Shown here one piece after another: positions 13,572 through 26,200 of a DNA stretch of 64,000 nucleotides. The stretch is from Ulota crispa. Its lineage: Eukaryota > Streptophyta > Bryopsida > Orthotrichales > Orthotrichaceae. The first letter of the stretch is position 1; every line of letters begins with the position of its first letter. The position numbers and the translations under genes are program-made. The stretch lies in NCBI GenBank assembly GCA_963920765.1, contig OY987244.1, forward strand, positions 6,078,501 through 6,142,500. Direction: 5' to 3'. Under the pieces are notes generated by a model. The model worked only from the letters and a program-made list of their open reading frames with translations. It was not told the origin of the DNA and ran no database searches.

Positions 13572-14075
13572 AGCGACACGCACCCCACCATGCGAGCAGG
13601 TAAGGAAAATTTGGATAGAATTTGATATGACCATCCACATCTGCTTGTTCATCCATAAAATCTACCAATATTAGTACCTTTCATCCAAAATCTAGAGAAT
13701 CTGTTGCAAACTTGGAGAGGGTCTTGGCAAATTCATCCAATTTTTTTAGAAATTTTTTCTAGTGTTGAAGTTGTCAAGCGGGTTTTGAGGAAAGATTTAG
13801 GCAAATTTTTGCAAAGAATTTTTTTGCTAAGCAACCCGCATCCCAAACCGCATGCAAGTAAAGAAAAAAGTATGAACAAGGTGTGCATGTTCATCCAATA
13901 CATTTACTAATACAAGCTACTTTCATTTCAAAAATTGGCAAATCTAGGGTTTGCTGAAGGAGGGACTTGGCAAATTCATCCACTTTTTCCTTTTTCCCTT
14001 CTTAGTGTATTGGGAGCCAGTGGCAATTTCAGGTAAGATTTAGGCAAAAATTTGCCAAGAAAAAAGAACCTTGTC
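13572..14075 (+). repeat. Dispersed repeat, left arm of a 7.5-kb inverted pair
   Basis: Begins GAGCGACACGCACCC and continues through AGCAGGTAAG and TTTCATCCAAAATCTRG to GATTTAGGC; a second partial copy follows at about 13900-14075. A copy in opposite orientation lies at 20786-21041, ending GGGTGCGTGTCGCTC. Both outer ends touch a TA dinucleotide. Confidence 0.65.
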
Positions 14076-14107
14076 CCAAGGAGAAATTTTCAATTTTTTT
14101 GTATTAA

Positions 14108-15061
14108 CCCTTAAAGGACCAAGGGTGTTTTTTGAGAAAAAATCTCATAAATTGTCAACTTTTAATGCATTGCCCAAAATTTAAAATAGAAACTTTTTTT
14201 CTCAATTTTAACAATACAAAAGTGTGTCAAACAGATAAGTTAATTTGTGCAAAAAAACTCAGCCCACTTGACCACGCGAATTGTAAAATTATAACATTTG
14301 AAGTGAGAAAAATAGTTTTTTTTCATTACTGCAAAACAAGGTTAGCAGACTTTGACCCTTCCTAGAGTAAAATTTTTGCTTTACTCAAATTTGAGCTTTT
14401 TGACCATTCACAAGTATATGATGGTAGGTTCACTCATGAAATTTTTCAGATGCAAATATAGAGTTTAGCTTATTCTAAATCACCCTCCAATGCAAGGAGG
14501 TTTAGTGAATTGGCAATACATTAGTCATTCTTTTGTGATTTCTTGTGCAATGTGGAAGTCTTTTAATTGAAATCTAAAAGGTGAAAAGTTGGAGACAAAC
14601 ATTTGGAGTATGTGAAAAAAAGTTTCGAGAGCTTTAGATTTATAGATTGAAAGATAGTAGGGCTTGAAGTTAGAGGAATTTTTTTTTCTTGAAGTTGCCT
14701 GAACATAGTTAACAAAGTTTGACTCCCTTTAGAATGTGATGTGAGTCCTCAATTTGTTTATTTTTTTAACAATTGTACACCATATTTTTTTAGTAACATG
14801 CTTGCCAAATTTCAAAAGTTAATGACAGTTTTAGCATAAGATTCTCCAAAGATGCTCAAATTGCCCGAACTGCCCAATTTCTTTTGGGCAACATAACTTC
14901 TGAACCAAGTATCCAATTGGGGAAAAAATTAGATTTCCACTTGGGAGATACATATTTGCACCTTGTGTAACAATTTTGAGAACATTTAGTAAAAATTAAC
15001 TCCATATGACCCTACCCAAGTTCTCAAGTGGGTGTTGAACAACCACTTGGTCCTTTAGGGG
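14108..15061. mobile_element. TTAA-flanked element A (piggyBac-like MITE)
   Basis: Flanked by TTAA at 14104-14107 and 15062-15065. Left end CCCTTAAAGGACCAAGGGTG; right end, read inward, CCCCTAAAGGACCAAGTGGT: about 18 bp of matching inverted terminus starting with CCC. TTAA duplication with CCC-leading termini is the hallmark of piggyBac-type transposons. 954 bp with no transposase frame. The empty paralog at 13149-13230 defines the insertion precisely. Confidence 0.75.
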
Positions 15062-15160
15062 TTAACAAGAGATAAAGTAAAAACGTGCTCCTCTTTTGTA
15101 GGGCTTAGTTTACTGCACATAAGCTAGTTTGCTTGAGAAGCGTCCTCGACTCCTAGTAAT

Positions 15161-15534
15161 AAGGTAGAAATACCATAATCTGTTAAAATAAGGCACTTTA
15201 GCTTGAAGATATGGGGAATTTCTTGAGAAATTAAGCTCAATCTATAGAGAAACAAGGATAAGGAAGAGTGCAAAAAAACAAAAAACGGAAAAACTCATAA
15301 ATGAATATTATATGCAATATTAATGTGGATTTAGGGTTTGAACCAATTCCGGTTTCATAGGTGCACCTTAAACGGCTACCTCTAGAACCTTGTTTTGAAA
15401 TAAATTTGAACCAATCAAATGCGAGGAAAGAGCATCTTTCTGAAATCTCTTTCAAAACCAGCTCTTGTTGGTTTAAGGACACTCTACTCTACCATTATCA
15501 AGCAGTAATTGTTTATGGTATTTCTACCTTAGCC
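15161..15534. mobile_element. MITE with TAAGGTAGAAATACCATAA termini
   Basis: Left end TAAGGTAGAAATACCATAA, right end TTATGGTATTTCTACCTTA: a 19-bp inverted match bounding about 373 bp. No coding capacity is supported. Confidence 0.65.
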
Positions 15535-16774
15535 AGTCTGTTTTTTCATGGAATTTTATAGATAGAGAGATTTTTAGTCTAACTTTGAGGTAAAGGGAAA
15601 TAGATATCAAACATAACCCGTTCTTTTTCATGTTTTTTGAATTGTTCTTGAATTGTTGATGAGTTTTCAAAATTTTCTCTAGTAGACACCTATTTGTGAC
15701 TCTAGGTCTTGCAAAAATCATTCCCCTCAACTTTTGAGCGATGAGGTGAAACCAAGGAATATAGTTGGCTCTTGCAATAGAATACACCTTTTTTTTTATG
15801 ACTCCAAGTGATCCATTCATGGACCACTACATCACCATTCTTGGTACCATATGGGAGACTTTATGTGATAAGGGTCGCTTTTTGAGCAGACTACCTTAAG
15901 TTGATGTGGTCAATGTGGGGCTAGGGCAGAAAAACTCAAGAGTTTTTCAAACAAGGGTAATAGTATTAATTTGCCCCCTATTTTTTTTTTTGTTCAATGG
16001 TATTCTCATCCAAGGTCCAAGACTAAAGCAAGGTCTTTGAATCCAAATATGTATTCAAATTTCTCAAATTCAATCTCCCATTGGTATATATCTAAACTCT
16101 CAGATTTTTTAGTAGGGCAAAAAAAAAAAAATTCCACCTTGGCCCCACATCGACGTATGTGCAATAATATGAGTTGTTCATTTTTACCCAATTTACATCA
16201 AGGGAAAATATAAGGATCTCCTTCTATGGGCAATTGGGCATAGTTATCAATTGTTTCCTTACTTTGAAAAACTCAAATCCTTGAATTTTTTGTGCTTCTT
16301 GCAAAAAAATTGCCAAAGCAATACTTATTTATTTCCAATTTGCAAAATCGACGTACCATGGTAAATTTCTAAAGTCACAAGCGTTCTGCCCAAGGTGGAA
16401 ATCCTGAAAATTTTCATCCCAGGGTCCACATGAAAAAAAAGAATGGAGGAAACGAAGAGATTCAGGAATAGATTCGGGAAGAGAAATAAAAGACTCGTAT
16501 TAGACCGTGCCGGCGGTCCTCAAAAAGCGTAACTGACGAGGAGTTGTTTTAAGTAAAAAGCAGCTTTCGTGCTTTTTTAAGCCAAGCTCAGGCCCAAACA
16601 ACATACAATATTCTTAAATGCATATGATTAATGAATAGAGCAATGCAGTGGGAGATCCGAGTATCCGACAGTTAAGCTTAGTGTATTGTTAGTTAATGAA
16701 AGTTTCCAAAAATAATTGGTGGGACTCTGAAATTACAGAATAAAAGCTGATAAAATTTTCAAAAGAAAGATTAA

Positions 16775-17685
16775 CCCCTAAAGGACCAAGGAGTCCACTT
16801 TGAGCTTTGTAAGAGCTCAGGCAGGCTCTATTGACGTCATAATTTGGAATTTTTTCATGAAGTTTTTAGGATGGATGCCACTCATCATAACCTACATGTG
16901 ATGCTTTATTTCATGTCATTCCGATAAGTGATGCAAAAGTTAAAAGGTTTTTTCAATTTCAATGTCAAACTGGGTAGCAAAAAATATATTCTAAATTTTG
17001 TTTTTTGTTTTTTATAGAATTGTATAAATTGATATCTACTCAAAAAAAATTGAATCACTCAATTCCAAAGAATGAGGTAAGAGTTAAAAGGAATTTTATT
17101 TTGAGGGCAGTGAAGGTAGGAAGAGGGTAGAAAAAACATGTAAAGTTATCTTTTACTCTCAATTTTGAAAATTTTCAAATGAAAAGGAAAACAAAAGTTA
17201 CTAATTGTCTGTTAGAGCATTCTCACCATTGGGATTAACAATTTTCAAATTCTTCCAAAACTTATTAGCATATTAGCTATATCTTTCATTTATCAATACC
17301 TTTCACTTTATAATTTTTGTAAAAATGAATCCATTTTCTTTTTGGCTAAATTTTTGTATATATGCTTTCAACCCATTTTCCAACATATTGCAAAAATTGC
17401 ACAAGAAATGCAACATATGTGTTTTTCTCTAAAAAGTTTAAAAACAAAACTTCACCTTCTAGAAGGACTAGAGAAGCCTACATTTTGAAGTTTAGGCACA
17501 TTGATATTGCAATTGGTGGGGATATTCATTCTAAAATTTTGGGACAATATACTTGTGCAAGTCAACCAATGGATCCTACGGTTGGATTTGTTAAAAAGTA
17601 AGTTTCAATGAAGATTTTGACCTTAGTTTGGGGACTAGTATTTTGAAGCAGTTTTGGGCCTCTAAACACAAAAGAATTTTAGGGG
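16775..17685. mobile_element. TTAA-flanked element B
   Basis: TTAA at 16771-16774 and 17686-17689; left end CCCCTAAAGGACCAAGGAG, right end inward CCCCTAAAATTC. 911 bp, same family as elements A, C and E by termini and size, with a more diverged right terminus. No ORF of note. Confidence 0.7.
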
Positions 17686-17765
17686 TTAAGATAAAGTAAA
17701 AATAGGCAATCTTATAATGGAGGCATGTAAAATACTAGTTGAAAGTGGGAGATAATGAGTGTTAA

Positions 17766-18645
17766 CCCCTAAAGCCCCAAAGTCCCCTATGGGGACTTTC
17801 AAGATTTTGGGTAGGCTCATGTGACCTCAATATTTTACATAATTTTTTGAAACTTTTTTGAGTGTGTAGGAATGTATAAGGTTTGTGGGATGCAAAAAAT
17901 CATGTGATTATGTCACACGATTCACAAGTTATGGGTTTTTTTGGCCAAAAGGGGTTTGAGCTGCAGCTTGGGCAAGGGAGAAAATATTGACTTTGAAGGG
18001 AGGGAGCAAGGAGGGGTTGCCACGTGTTGCGTTGGTGGTCCCCATTATTCTCCTTTCATTTCCAATTAGGAGGTCAGATTGGGCTTTGGGAGCTTCTAAA
18101 TTTTAGAGTTTTAAGGTTTTTAAGTTTTTAGTTTTTGACATTTGAAGTGCATGTTCATCTTCAAACATACCATTTGGATTTCCCATATCTAAAAACATGT
18201 GGTGGGAAACTTCACTCAAAAATGTCATAGTGTATTTGCAAAACTTGCCATATAGTGACATTGCAATATTTTTTAGGATGTGTTACGTGTCTTTGATTGC
18301 CTTGAAAATTGGTGTACAAAGGTCTAACTAGATTACCTATAAGAAAAAATTACAACTTCTAGGTCTGTAGTGCAAAAAAAATCAGCAAATTTTAGTCAAA
18401 GCCATCTGAAATTTTTGGGCACAATGGAAAAGAAAAGAAAAAACTTTTCCCTTCAAATGCTCATAACTTTCAATCCGTACAGTCAAATGTCATAAAATTT
18501 TTACCACTTCTTCTTCTACAAGTGCATTACAAGATCCTATGGTTAAATTTTCAAAAACAGCATTTTGTTGAAATTTTTGGTGAATGCAACAATAGGGGCA
18601 ATTTTATGTACTTTTTGGCAGAAAATGGCCTTGGTAGTTTAGGGG
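17766..18645. mobile_element. TTAA-flanked element C
   Basis: TTAA at 17762-17765 on the left and TTAC at 18646-18649 on the right, one base changed. Left end CCCCTAAAGCCCCAAAG, right end inward CCCCTAAACTACCAAGG. 880 bp, 76 bp from element B and in the same gap. Non-coding. Confidence 0.65.
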
Positions 18646-18649
18646 TTAC

Positions 18650-20785
18650 AGCATCTTCAATGCTTGCATAAAATAAAATGCCCACACAGAATAAAGTGAG
18701 TATTGTGCTCAAATTATTAGTTGAAATTTTGACAAGTTGATTTATTGTGTCTCACGCTTCAATATGGGTGTGGTCAAAGGAGCTGAAAGGGTACTTCTTG
18801 TCATTGTAGCAAGTTTTTTATCCTTGTTTGAGGATAAATTATTTCCTTTGTGCATTTTGAATCCCTCCACCATTGCCATATAGCATTGACAAAGCCTTCT
18901 TGTGCAACATGTAGGGTTTTGTAAAATGCAAAGCATTTTGTGGAGGAGAAGAAATTTGAAACGCTTAATATGAAGAAATTTGCATGCACACTTGCATTGA
19001 ATGAGTATTCCCAAGGCTTCCAAGGCCCACATGCACCACTTTTTGTGACACAGTTCTTTCACTTTAGCGTTGTATTGAAGATGCTCTTAGCTAATAAAAC
19101 TCTAGAAACCTCCTCCAACACTAGACCGAGTAATATTCTTCTTTGGCAAATGTGCGCTTGAATTTTTCCATGTTTTGAAATCAACCATTGGTTTGGTGTA
19201 TTAAACACATGTGTGTCCAGTCAAAGGTGAAAAAGTTCCAATTGATATGAGGAAAGGTAATAGTAACATTAGGTTGTGCTTTTGTAGTTGGTTAAATTAT
19301 ATCTTCTTTAACCTTGGTATTTTATTTAATACAAGGTCTACATCAAAAGAGGGATTCAAAACTTCCATATTGGTCTTCTAGTGGTAAATTTTCAAACACA
19401 TACATTTTTTCTGTAGGAGAAAAACTTGAACTTAACACCCTAGGTCCACAAATTGGTGTATTTAGTTCACTTAGCAATTGACCACCTTAACACAAAAAAT
19501 TAGTGAAAAGCGAATGAAATTGCCAACTCTCAAAAAATATTGTGAACACCATAATTCTAGATGAAATTTTTGACAACAAAGTTTCTTATTATACCAATAT
19601 AGAGGTCCTTCTGCTAACACCACCCCTGCCCTTTTCTTGCTACTTTAATTAGCCGTCATTCTTTTGTAAGAGTTGATTTATCATTAACACAACCTGAAGT
19701 TAAGAAAAGAGTCAAAAAAAAAAAACAAATACAAGTTAAGAGTATAGAAACAAATATCAAATAATCACTTTAACAATGGGCACGTCCACCTATCGATGTG
19801 ATGTAATTCATATGTATGTGTAATCAGGTGGCCCAATGACATTGTTAAGTTCCTTAAAATTGTGAATTAAATCCATATTCAATTGAAGCAAATGATGGGG
19901 GCTCTTTGACACTTTCATCTTGTCACAATTATAATCCATGTTATACAAATTTAGCCTGGCATCTCTTATTGTACGCTGCAAACATAAAACAGAATATACC
20001 TTTTTTTTAAAGGAAAATACAGCTTGTTTCAAATTCATTTGAAAATGACTACAAAAAAATAAGTAAAATCAATAATCGTTTGATATACAAATCCATGAGC
20101 AACATCACATTTAAATGCCTACTCCATGCCAACATCTAATTCAATCCACCTTGGGAACCTACTTTCATTTCTCAAATGAGACTTATAAAAGACGATTTCT
20201 GTATATGAATGTTTTTGCAACGTACGACTTTTTGAATTTTAATGTTTATATTTCACAATGAATTATTGGCAGACATAGATAAATAAAGAAAGCGCCACCA
20301 AGTTTGTATTTCCGGCTCAAGAAAACATCTTCAATATCAATAATAACCAGAGGAGAGCAATAATACTGATTTTTAACAAAAATAATCTTCAACAATAGAT
20401 TTATCTTCTATCTCATGCAGTTTTTAAGCTTATTTGAAAACAAACCAATTTAAGCCCTCCAAAATCAAGATTCAATCAATATCATTAATTAGTTGAACAA
20501 TGTTAAATCAAACGTCATTTTTTTACAAACACGTATTCAACGCCTCCCATTGCAATAATTGGATAATAATGTTACAAACACAATATTCATTAATTTGGAA
20601 AAAAATCCAATTTTGGAGCTTTTAGATTTTAAGTTCTTGAAAAAGTATTCAATAAACATTCTTTTGAGGATGTAATTGAGGATTTAAAATCTCAAAAGTC
20701 CTAAAATCAAGTTATCCCAAATGAATGAATTTAGCTTTTATGAGAAGATTTCATAGTAGAGTTTATTATGGGTATTTAGAAACAG
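18650..20785. other. Gene-free AT-rich stretch
   Basis: No exon-like island, transposon terminus pair or RNA gene could be supported. Open frames here are short and have no recognisable content. Confidence 0.5.
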
Positions 20786-21041
20786 GGAAAAGTTTCTTGG
20801 CGAAATTTCGCCTAAATCTTACCTGGAAAACCAACTGGCGATCATAACACTATAGAAAATGAGCAAAAAGTTGGATGAAGTTGCCAAACACCTCCCAGAA
20901 GCAAGTCCACGTTTGCCAGATTTTGGATGAAAGTTACTAACATTATAAATTTTTATGGATGAATGTGCACACGCCACTTATTCTCTTCAACTCTGTCCAA
21001 ATTTTTCTTACCTGCTACCATTGTCGGGTGCGTGTCGCTCT
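20786..21041 (-). repeat. Dispersed repeat, right arm of the 7.5-kb inverted pair
   Basis: Reverse-complement copy of the repeat at 13572-13830, sharing GAGCGACACGCACCC, AGCAGGTAAG, TTTCATCCAAAATCTGG and GATTTAGGC in the same order over about 260 bp. Either a terminal arm of a large element or an independent inverted copy. Confidence 0.65.
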
Positions 21042-22033
21042 ACTAGCGAAGATACACAAATTAAACCCTGTTTAGAAAGAGCATAGTAACATACATCACT
21101 GCTAAGAATTTAAAACATACAAAATCCATATTACATTCAACTTAGGGGATTCAGGAATTGTATCGCATTGAATCATTAGTAGAATCCGTGCGCAATAACT
21201 TTAGGCTGAAGGATACATTCTAAATACCATATTTAACAAAATTTGGACAAGTCATATAATTTTGAACTTTGTGTGCAAAATAGAGGAAGATCTCCCAATG
21301 TTGAGGGGCACAAATCTTTGGCTGTTTTTGGACACATATCCAAATGATTTGCAAAAGTCTCCCACTGTATAATACCTGGAAACAAAGATACACACCACCT
21401 ATTTGGCCGGTCAAGAAACTTACCTAACATAGAATATTATTGGTATTTTCTTCCCTTGCATCATAGTCTTGTAACTCTTATGCATTCTCGATCAAGAATA
21501 TCAAATTTTAGGTCCAAAAAGTCTAAACCTAATTTTTGATGAATATTTTTGTATAGATTTTATGGTTCTACACAATAATTGATTGAAAGTATTGGGTGAT
21601 GAATTTTTGAGATTTGATTGCATGCCGGTATGTAGGAAACATCTATACGCACATCTTCCATGCCATAAAAAACCCCCTTAGGTGTCAAAGATTTGGTCTA
21701 CAAAAGATTTTAGTGTAGTTGCAATATGTCCAAATTTTGTAAAATAGACAATTTTATTTTTTAACTAGCTTTTCACCAAGTAAACATAACATCATGTTAA
21801 AAGGTACAAACTTAGTTGTGATGGATAACCCAATGCAACCATTACAAGGAGCTGCATTTCCACGGCCTCGGCAAACGAAGGAGCCAAACTGACAAGTTTT
21901 CGCTATTTACCTACCCTTGGAAACCTCTCACCACCTTTTCTGGAGCTTTTGAGTGAATCAAGCAAAACAAATGTACTACCTTTCCCCATGCAAAAGATGA
22001 CCATTGGTAAAAGTTTAATATGTAGAGTTTTAA

Positions 22034-22679
22034 CCCCAAAAAAACATTGCATTTCTGGGGCTTCTAGGAATTTGCTCTAATTTGAACAAAAAGCCAACAT
22101 TTTGATAAGAGGTATCAGTTCTTTTTGAATTGTAACCATATAAAATCAAACTAGACATGTTAGAGATCTCATTAGAAAAGAAAACACAACAATATCTCTT
22201 AAGGATTCAAAGATTATAATGTTTGATCATGATGGTGTTAAAATTGTGAAAGTGATTTGAAGTCTTTCTATCTTCTTTTCACATGTCAAATTGAAGAAGT
22301 TGGTCACCAAAAAAATATGAGGTTAAAGGGCCTAACATGCATAACCCCAACCAATTTATGACTTCTCAAAATTTGATCTACAATTTTTTTAAATGAATTT
22401 CTAATGTGATTTTTTCTTAAAGATTTAGTGTATTTGAGGCTCATTCCCAAGAGCCCTCAACATTACATAAAGTCAAGATTGCAATGAACACTCATGCACT
22501 AAAATTTAAATAGAAAAATCATAATCAATCATTTGCAAAATCAAATTGTTGAATTTAAAACTAAGTTTGAGAAAGAACTTTTCAAAAAAATAAATTACTA
22601 AAAATAGTAATTTGATTGAACTTTATATAATTTCAAAAATTGGTTGAGGACAGTTTCTGTCCCCAATGACACTTTGGGG
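22034..22679. mobile_element. TTAA-flanked element D, diverged
   Basis: TTAA at 22030-22033 and 22680-22683; left end CCCCAAAAAAAC, right end inward CCCCAAAGTGTC. 646 bp. Termini are shorter and less alike than in A or E, so membership is tentative. Confidence 0.45.
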
Positions 22680-23225
22680 TTAAACCGGCCTTGCATTAGG
22701 GTGCTTTGGCAAAGAAAAAGTTAGACACATGCAAGGTCTCGTGAAATAGTCATGCGTTTACAGGGCTGTTCTAGAGGGTATGCATTGCAGATGCCCTTAG
22801 ACAAGTAACAGACGTTACATTTTGAAACACAGATGACGAGTATTTTGAGTCTCAAGTTCATCAAACAAAAGTTCTAAATTTATTCATTTTTCAGTTGTTA
22901 TTAGAATTACCTAGCTACTTCAAATTTTATCAATTCATAACTTGTGCATACTATACCCAAGTAATAAATGTGTTAGTGCAGTACAATCTTCTTCCAACAA
23001 TGTTTACGTATAAGAAATTATGTTACAATAGTTTAAAGTAGTCAACACCAAAAAGTGAAAACTCAAAATAAAAAGTGCATTTCCTATGCGTAATATATAT
23101 CCACAACAAGCTATAGCAAAATACATGATTGCAAATAAAAAGTTGCAAAAATCCAAATAATATCTTTGTTTATTTAAAAAAGAAAAACTAGGTTGGGGTG
23201 CGAATGTCCCTTTTTTAAGGTAAGG

Positions 23226-26200
23226 CTATTCTGGGGCAGGGTTTTGTATATCAAGCAGACTAATTTCCTTAAGCGAATCCTCCTCTAACATTCCAAGCAT
23301 CCGATGTGACACGTGGTCTTGCATGTATGCCTTCTTAATGCGACGAGCTTTGAGCCATGCGGGTTCCTGCCACGTCATTCCACAATTGCGTTACGTAGTT
23401 ATTAGCAACATTTAAAATAATATAAATATAACCACACCTAATTGTAAAACCTACTTAAATGCTACAATCCAAAATTTAAAACAAATCTTGCATAATGGGT
23501 ACATCACCTCAACATCAAAAATCCAAGAGCAAAATTCAAGGAAGAGAAAAATCATCTACTAGGAAACTTGTGAACCTTATAACAACTTTTGCATTAGATA
23601 TCCAAAGAAAAGTAATAGTCTTTCGCATATTGAAATCTTATTTGATTTGCTACTGAAGTTAATTACTCTAGTAACATCACTAAACAAGTACATATAAATT
23701 TGGAGAATGTATACCATCTCCACGATAAAACTCATGTTCGTTCCAAATTGCTTAACATTAAAAAAGTTGAGCCTTTCTAGTTTCCTAAATACGGTATCCA
23801 TAAACTCATTTTTTGATGCATTATTAGAAAATGTAAGGGAACATGTAAGAATATAACCATTTTAAAGGTGGTAGAACCTCTGCATACTTTGAGAATTTCC
23901 ACCAGCTCAGCAATAGATTTGATGTTGATTTTAGGTTATTCTTGAAATTTTAAACCATCAACCCCTCATCACGCCAGCTTTAACAACAAAAAGATGAGGC
24001 AAGTTTAAAGTATATTGTCCTATAGCTGTCTTTCTCTGAAATAGTTGTAGATTTCGGAGCTTTCAATGTACCGAAATTGGACACTATCCTTATCTAAGGT
24101 AGTTGTAGATTTCTGAAGTTTTCAGTGTACCAGGTCTGAACATTGTCTTAATCTAAGTGATTGTAGATTTTGCAGTTTTCAATGTACCCCATTTTAACAT
24201 TCAAGGAAAGGACATTTTCAAAAGACGGGGATTCTGATCGTCTTTCAAAGACAAATTGCTTGAAGAATGTTTTGAAGAGAGCAATTCATTTGAGAACCGA
24301 TTTTGAGCGACGCAATGGTGAGCCTTATTTACCTCGGCGACAAACCACGAGAATCCGAACTTGGCGAGCAAGAGTAAGTGCTCCAGCAGCAGAATGGCGG
24401 CGAGTCCCGGCTCGATCTTCCACCGTCCCGCGTCGTCGTACAAGCACACCAGCAATGCGCAATTGGTGACGATTGCTATCAAACCAAGGTTCTACAGAAA
24501 CGACGCAATCAATTCTGGTTAGTAAAATCAAATAGCATATTAATCATGTTTTCAACGTTTGCAATTATCCAGATATATTCTATAAAGTTGTGTTCTTGAA
24601 ATTCCTTGACAGTTTGAAAAATGTTTTCTAAAATATGTTTATAAAGTTCTCGTACTAAAATCTTGTACCGCTTGTAGCGAATCAATTCTGGTTAGTGAAT
24701 GAACTGCATGTTCATCATGTTTTCGATGTTTGCAATATCCAGAATATTCTATAAAGTTCTTGTACGAAAATCTTGTATCACTTGTAGCTCTTGAAAATAT
24801 CAATAACTACTAAACCAAGGTTCTACAGAAACGACGGAATCAATTCTGGTTGGTGAACAATAATAGTGTGTTCATCATGTTTTCGACATTTGCAATATCC
24901 AGAATATTCTGTAAAGTTCTTGTACTAGAATCTTCTATTACTTGTGGTTCGTGAAATTCTTGATAATTTGAATAATGTTTCCGAAAATGCTTTTGTAAAG
25001 TTCTTTTACTAAAATCTTGTATCACTTGTAGCTCTTGAAAATTTTAATAACTTGAAAGAGGTTGACTGAAACATGTTCATAGAGTTTCTTGTATTGAAAC
25101 TAGTATTAACAGTGGTTCTTTGAAATTTTTGAAATGGCTTCTTCTAATATTTGAAATTCTTGGAATTCTAAATGTATTGAAAAATGTTTACTTGAAATTT
25201 GTCTCAAAGTATCGTGAAGTTAATAATTTTAGAGATAAGAGTTGTTAGAGCGCACTTGTAAAATAGAGAGCCACGCTCCAATGGAGGCTGCTAGTCTGGG
25301 GGCTGGTCGCCTCATTGACAGAAGGAGCTTGAGAGAGTCGGACCGAATCTCCACTAGGTTATTCTGCACAACAAATCATACACATTTTGAATACAGAACT
25401 TAACAGTCTGTCCAGATATAGAATGGTATAAAATATGACCAAGATCTGTGTTAGTTTTTTAGTGCATGATAGTCCAGAAGTAAAAAGATGCGTACAAGGA
25501 GAGCGAATGCGGCCACAAGCGGATAAGCGCTTGCAAACATGGTAACCATGCCGAACTGCACAGCAAGCTCCAAAAAATCTGCATTCAATAAGGTGAATCT
25601 TTAGTATTTTCTTAATTGCTACTCCCTCTGTCCCATTATAAAGCTCCAAAAAACTTCTCCATGAGAAATTAACTGTATAATCAATATTTTTTCTAGTGAC
25701 ACCTGCAATCCAACCAAATTCCATGCTAAAAATATTATTTTTGTACATAGTTTGTAAATGCTGTCAGCTCCTCATTATTTTAGTCTTTGTACTAGTAACA
25801 AATCCATTCTAGAACCAATATACCATCTACCAAATGTATGCAAAATCTTCAGCTTTTATGTCGCCCTTTGGGCAACCCAAACTCCATACAAAAAGTACTA
25901 TATTTGTGCATGCTGCTAGCTCCTCAATATTGATGATTTTAAAGATTAGCAACAATGGTACCTCATATGGACAAGCAAGGTCAAGCTTGCTAGGAGAGGA
26001 AGGAATGCTCTCTAATTGCTTAACTTGCCCCATGCTCATGAGATCATTGAACATGACAAACGCTTCTCAACATTTGAAATCAACAAAAGGGAGCTTCTTA
26101 GTGGTAAAGCACCATACTAGGTAAATTGGGAAAAAAGTGCATTCTAGGACTTTCACTATTTCTCTCATTATGTAAAATTTAGCAAATTACAAAAAAAAGC

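Noticed and set aside
13572..23225. Autonomous transposase gene in the large gap
   Set aside because: All frames are short and lack DDE-like or reverse-transcriptase motifs; only non-autonomous elements are supported.
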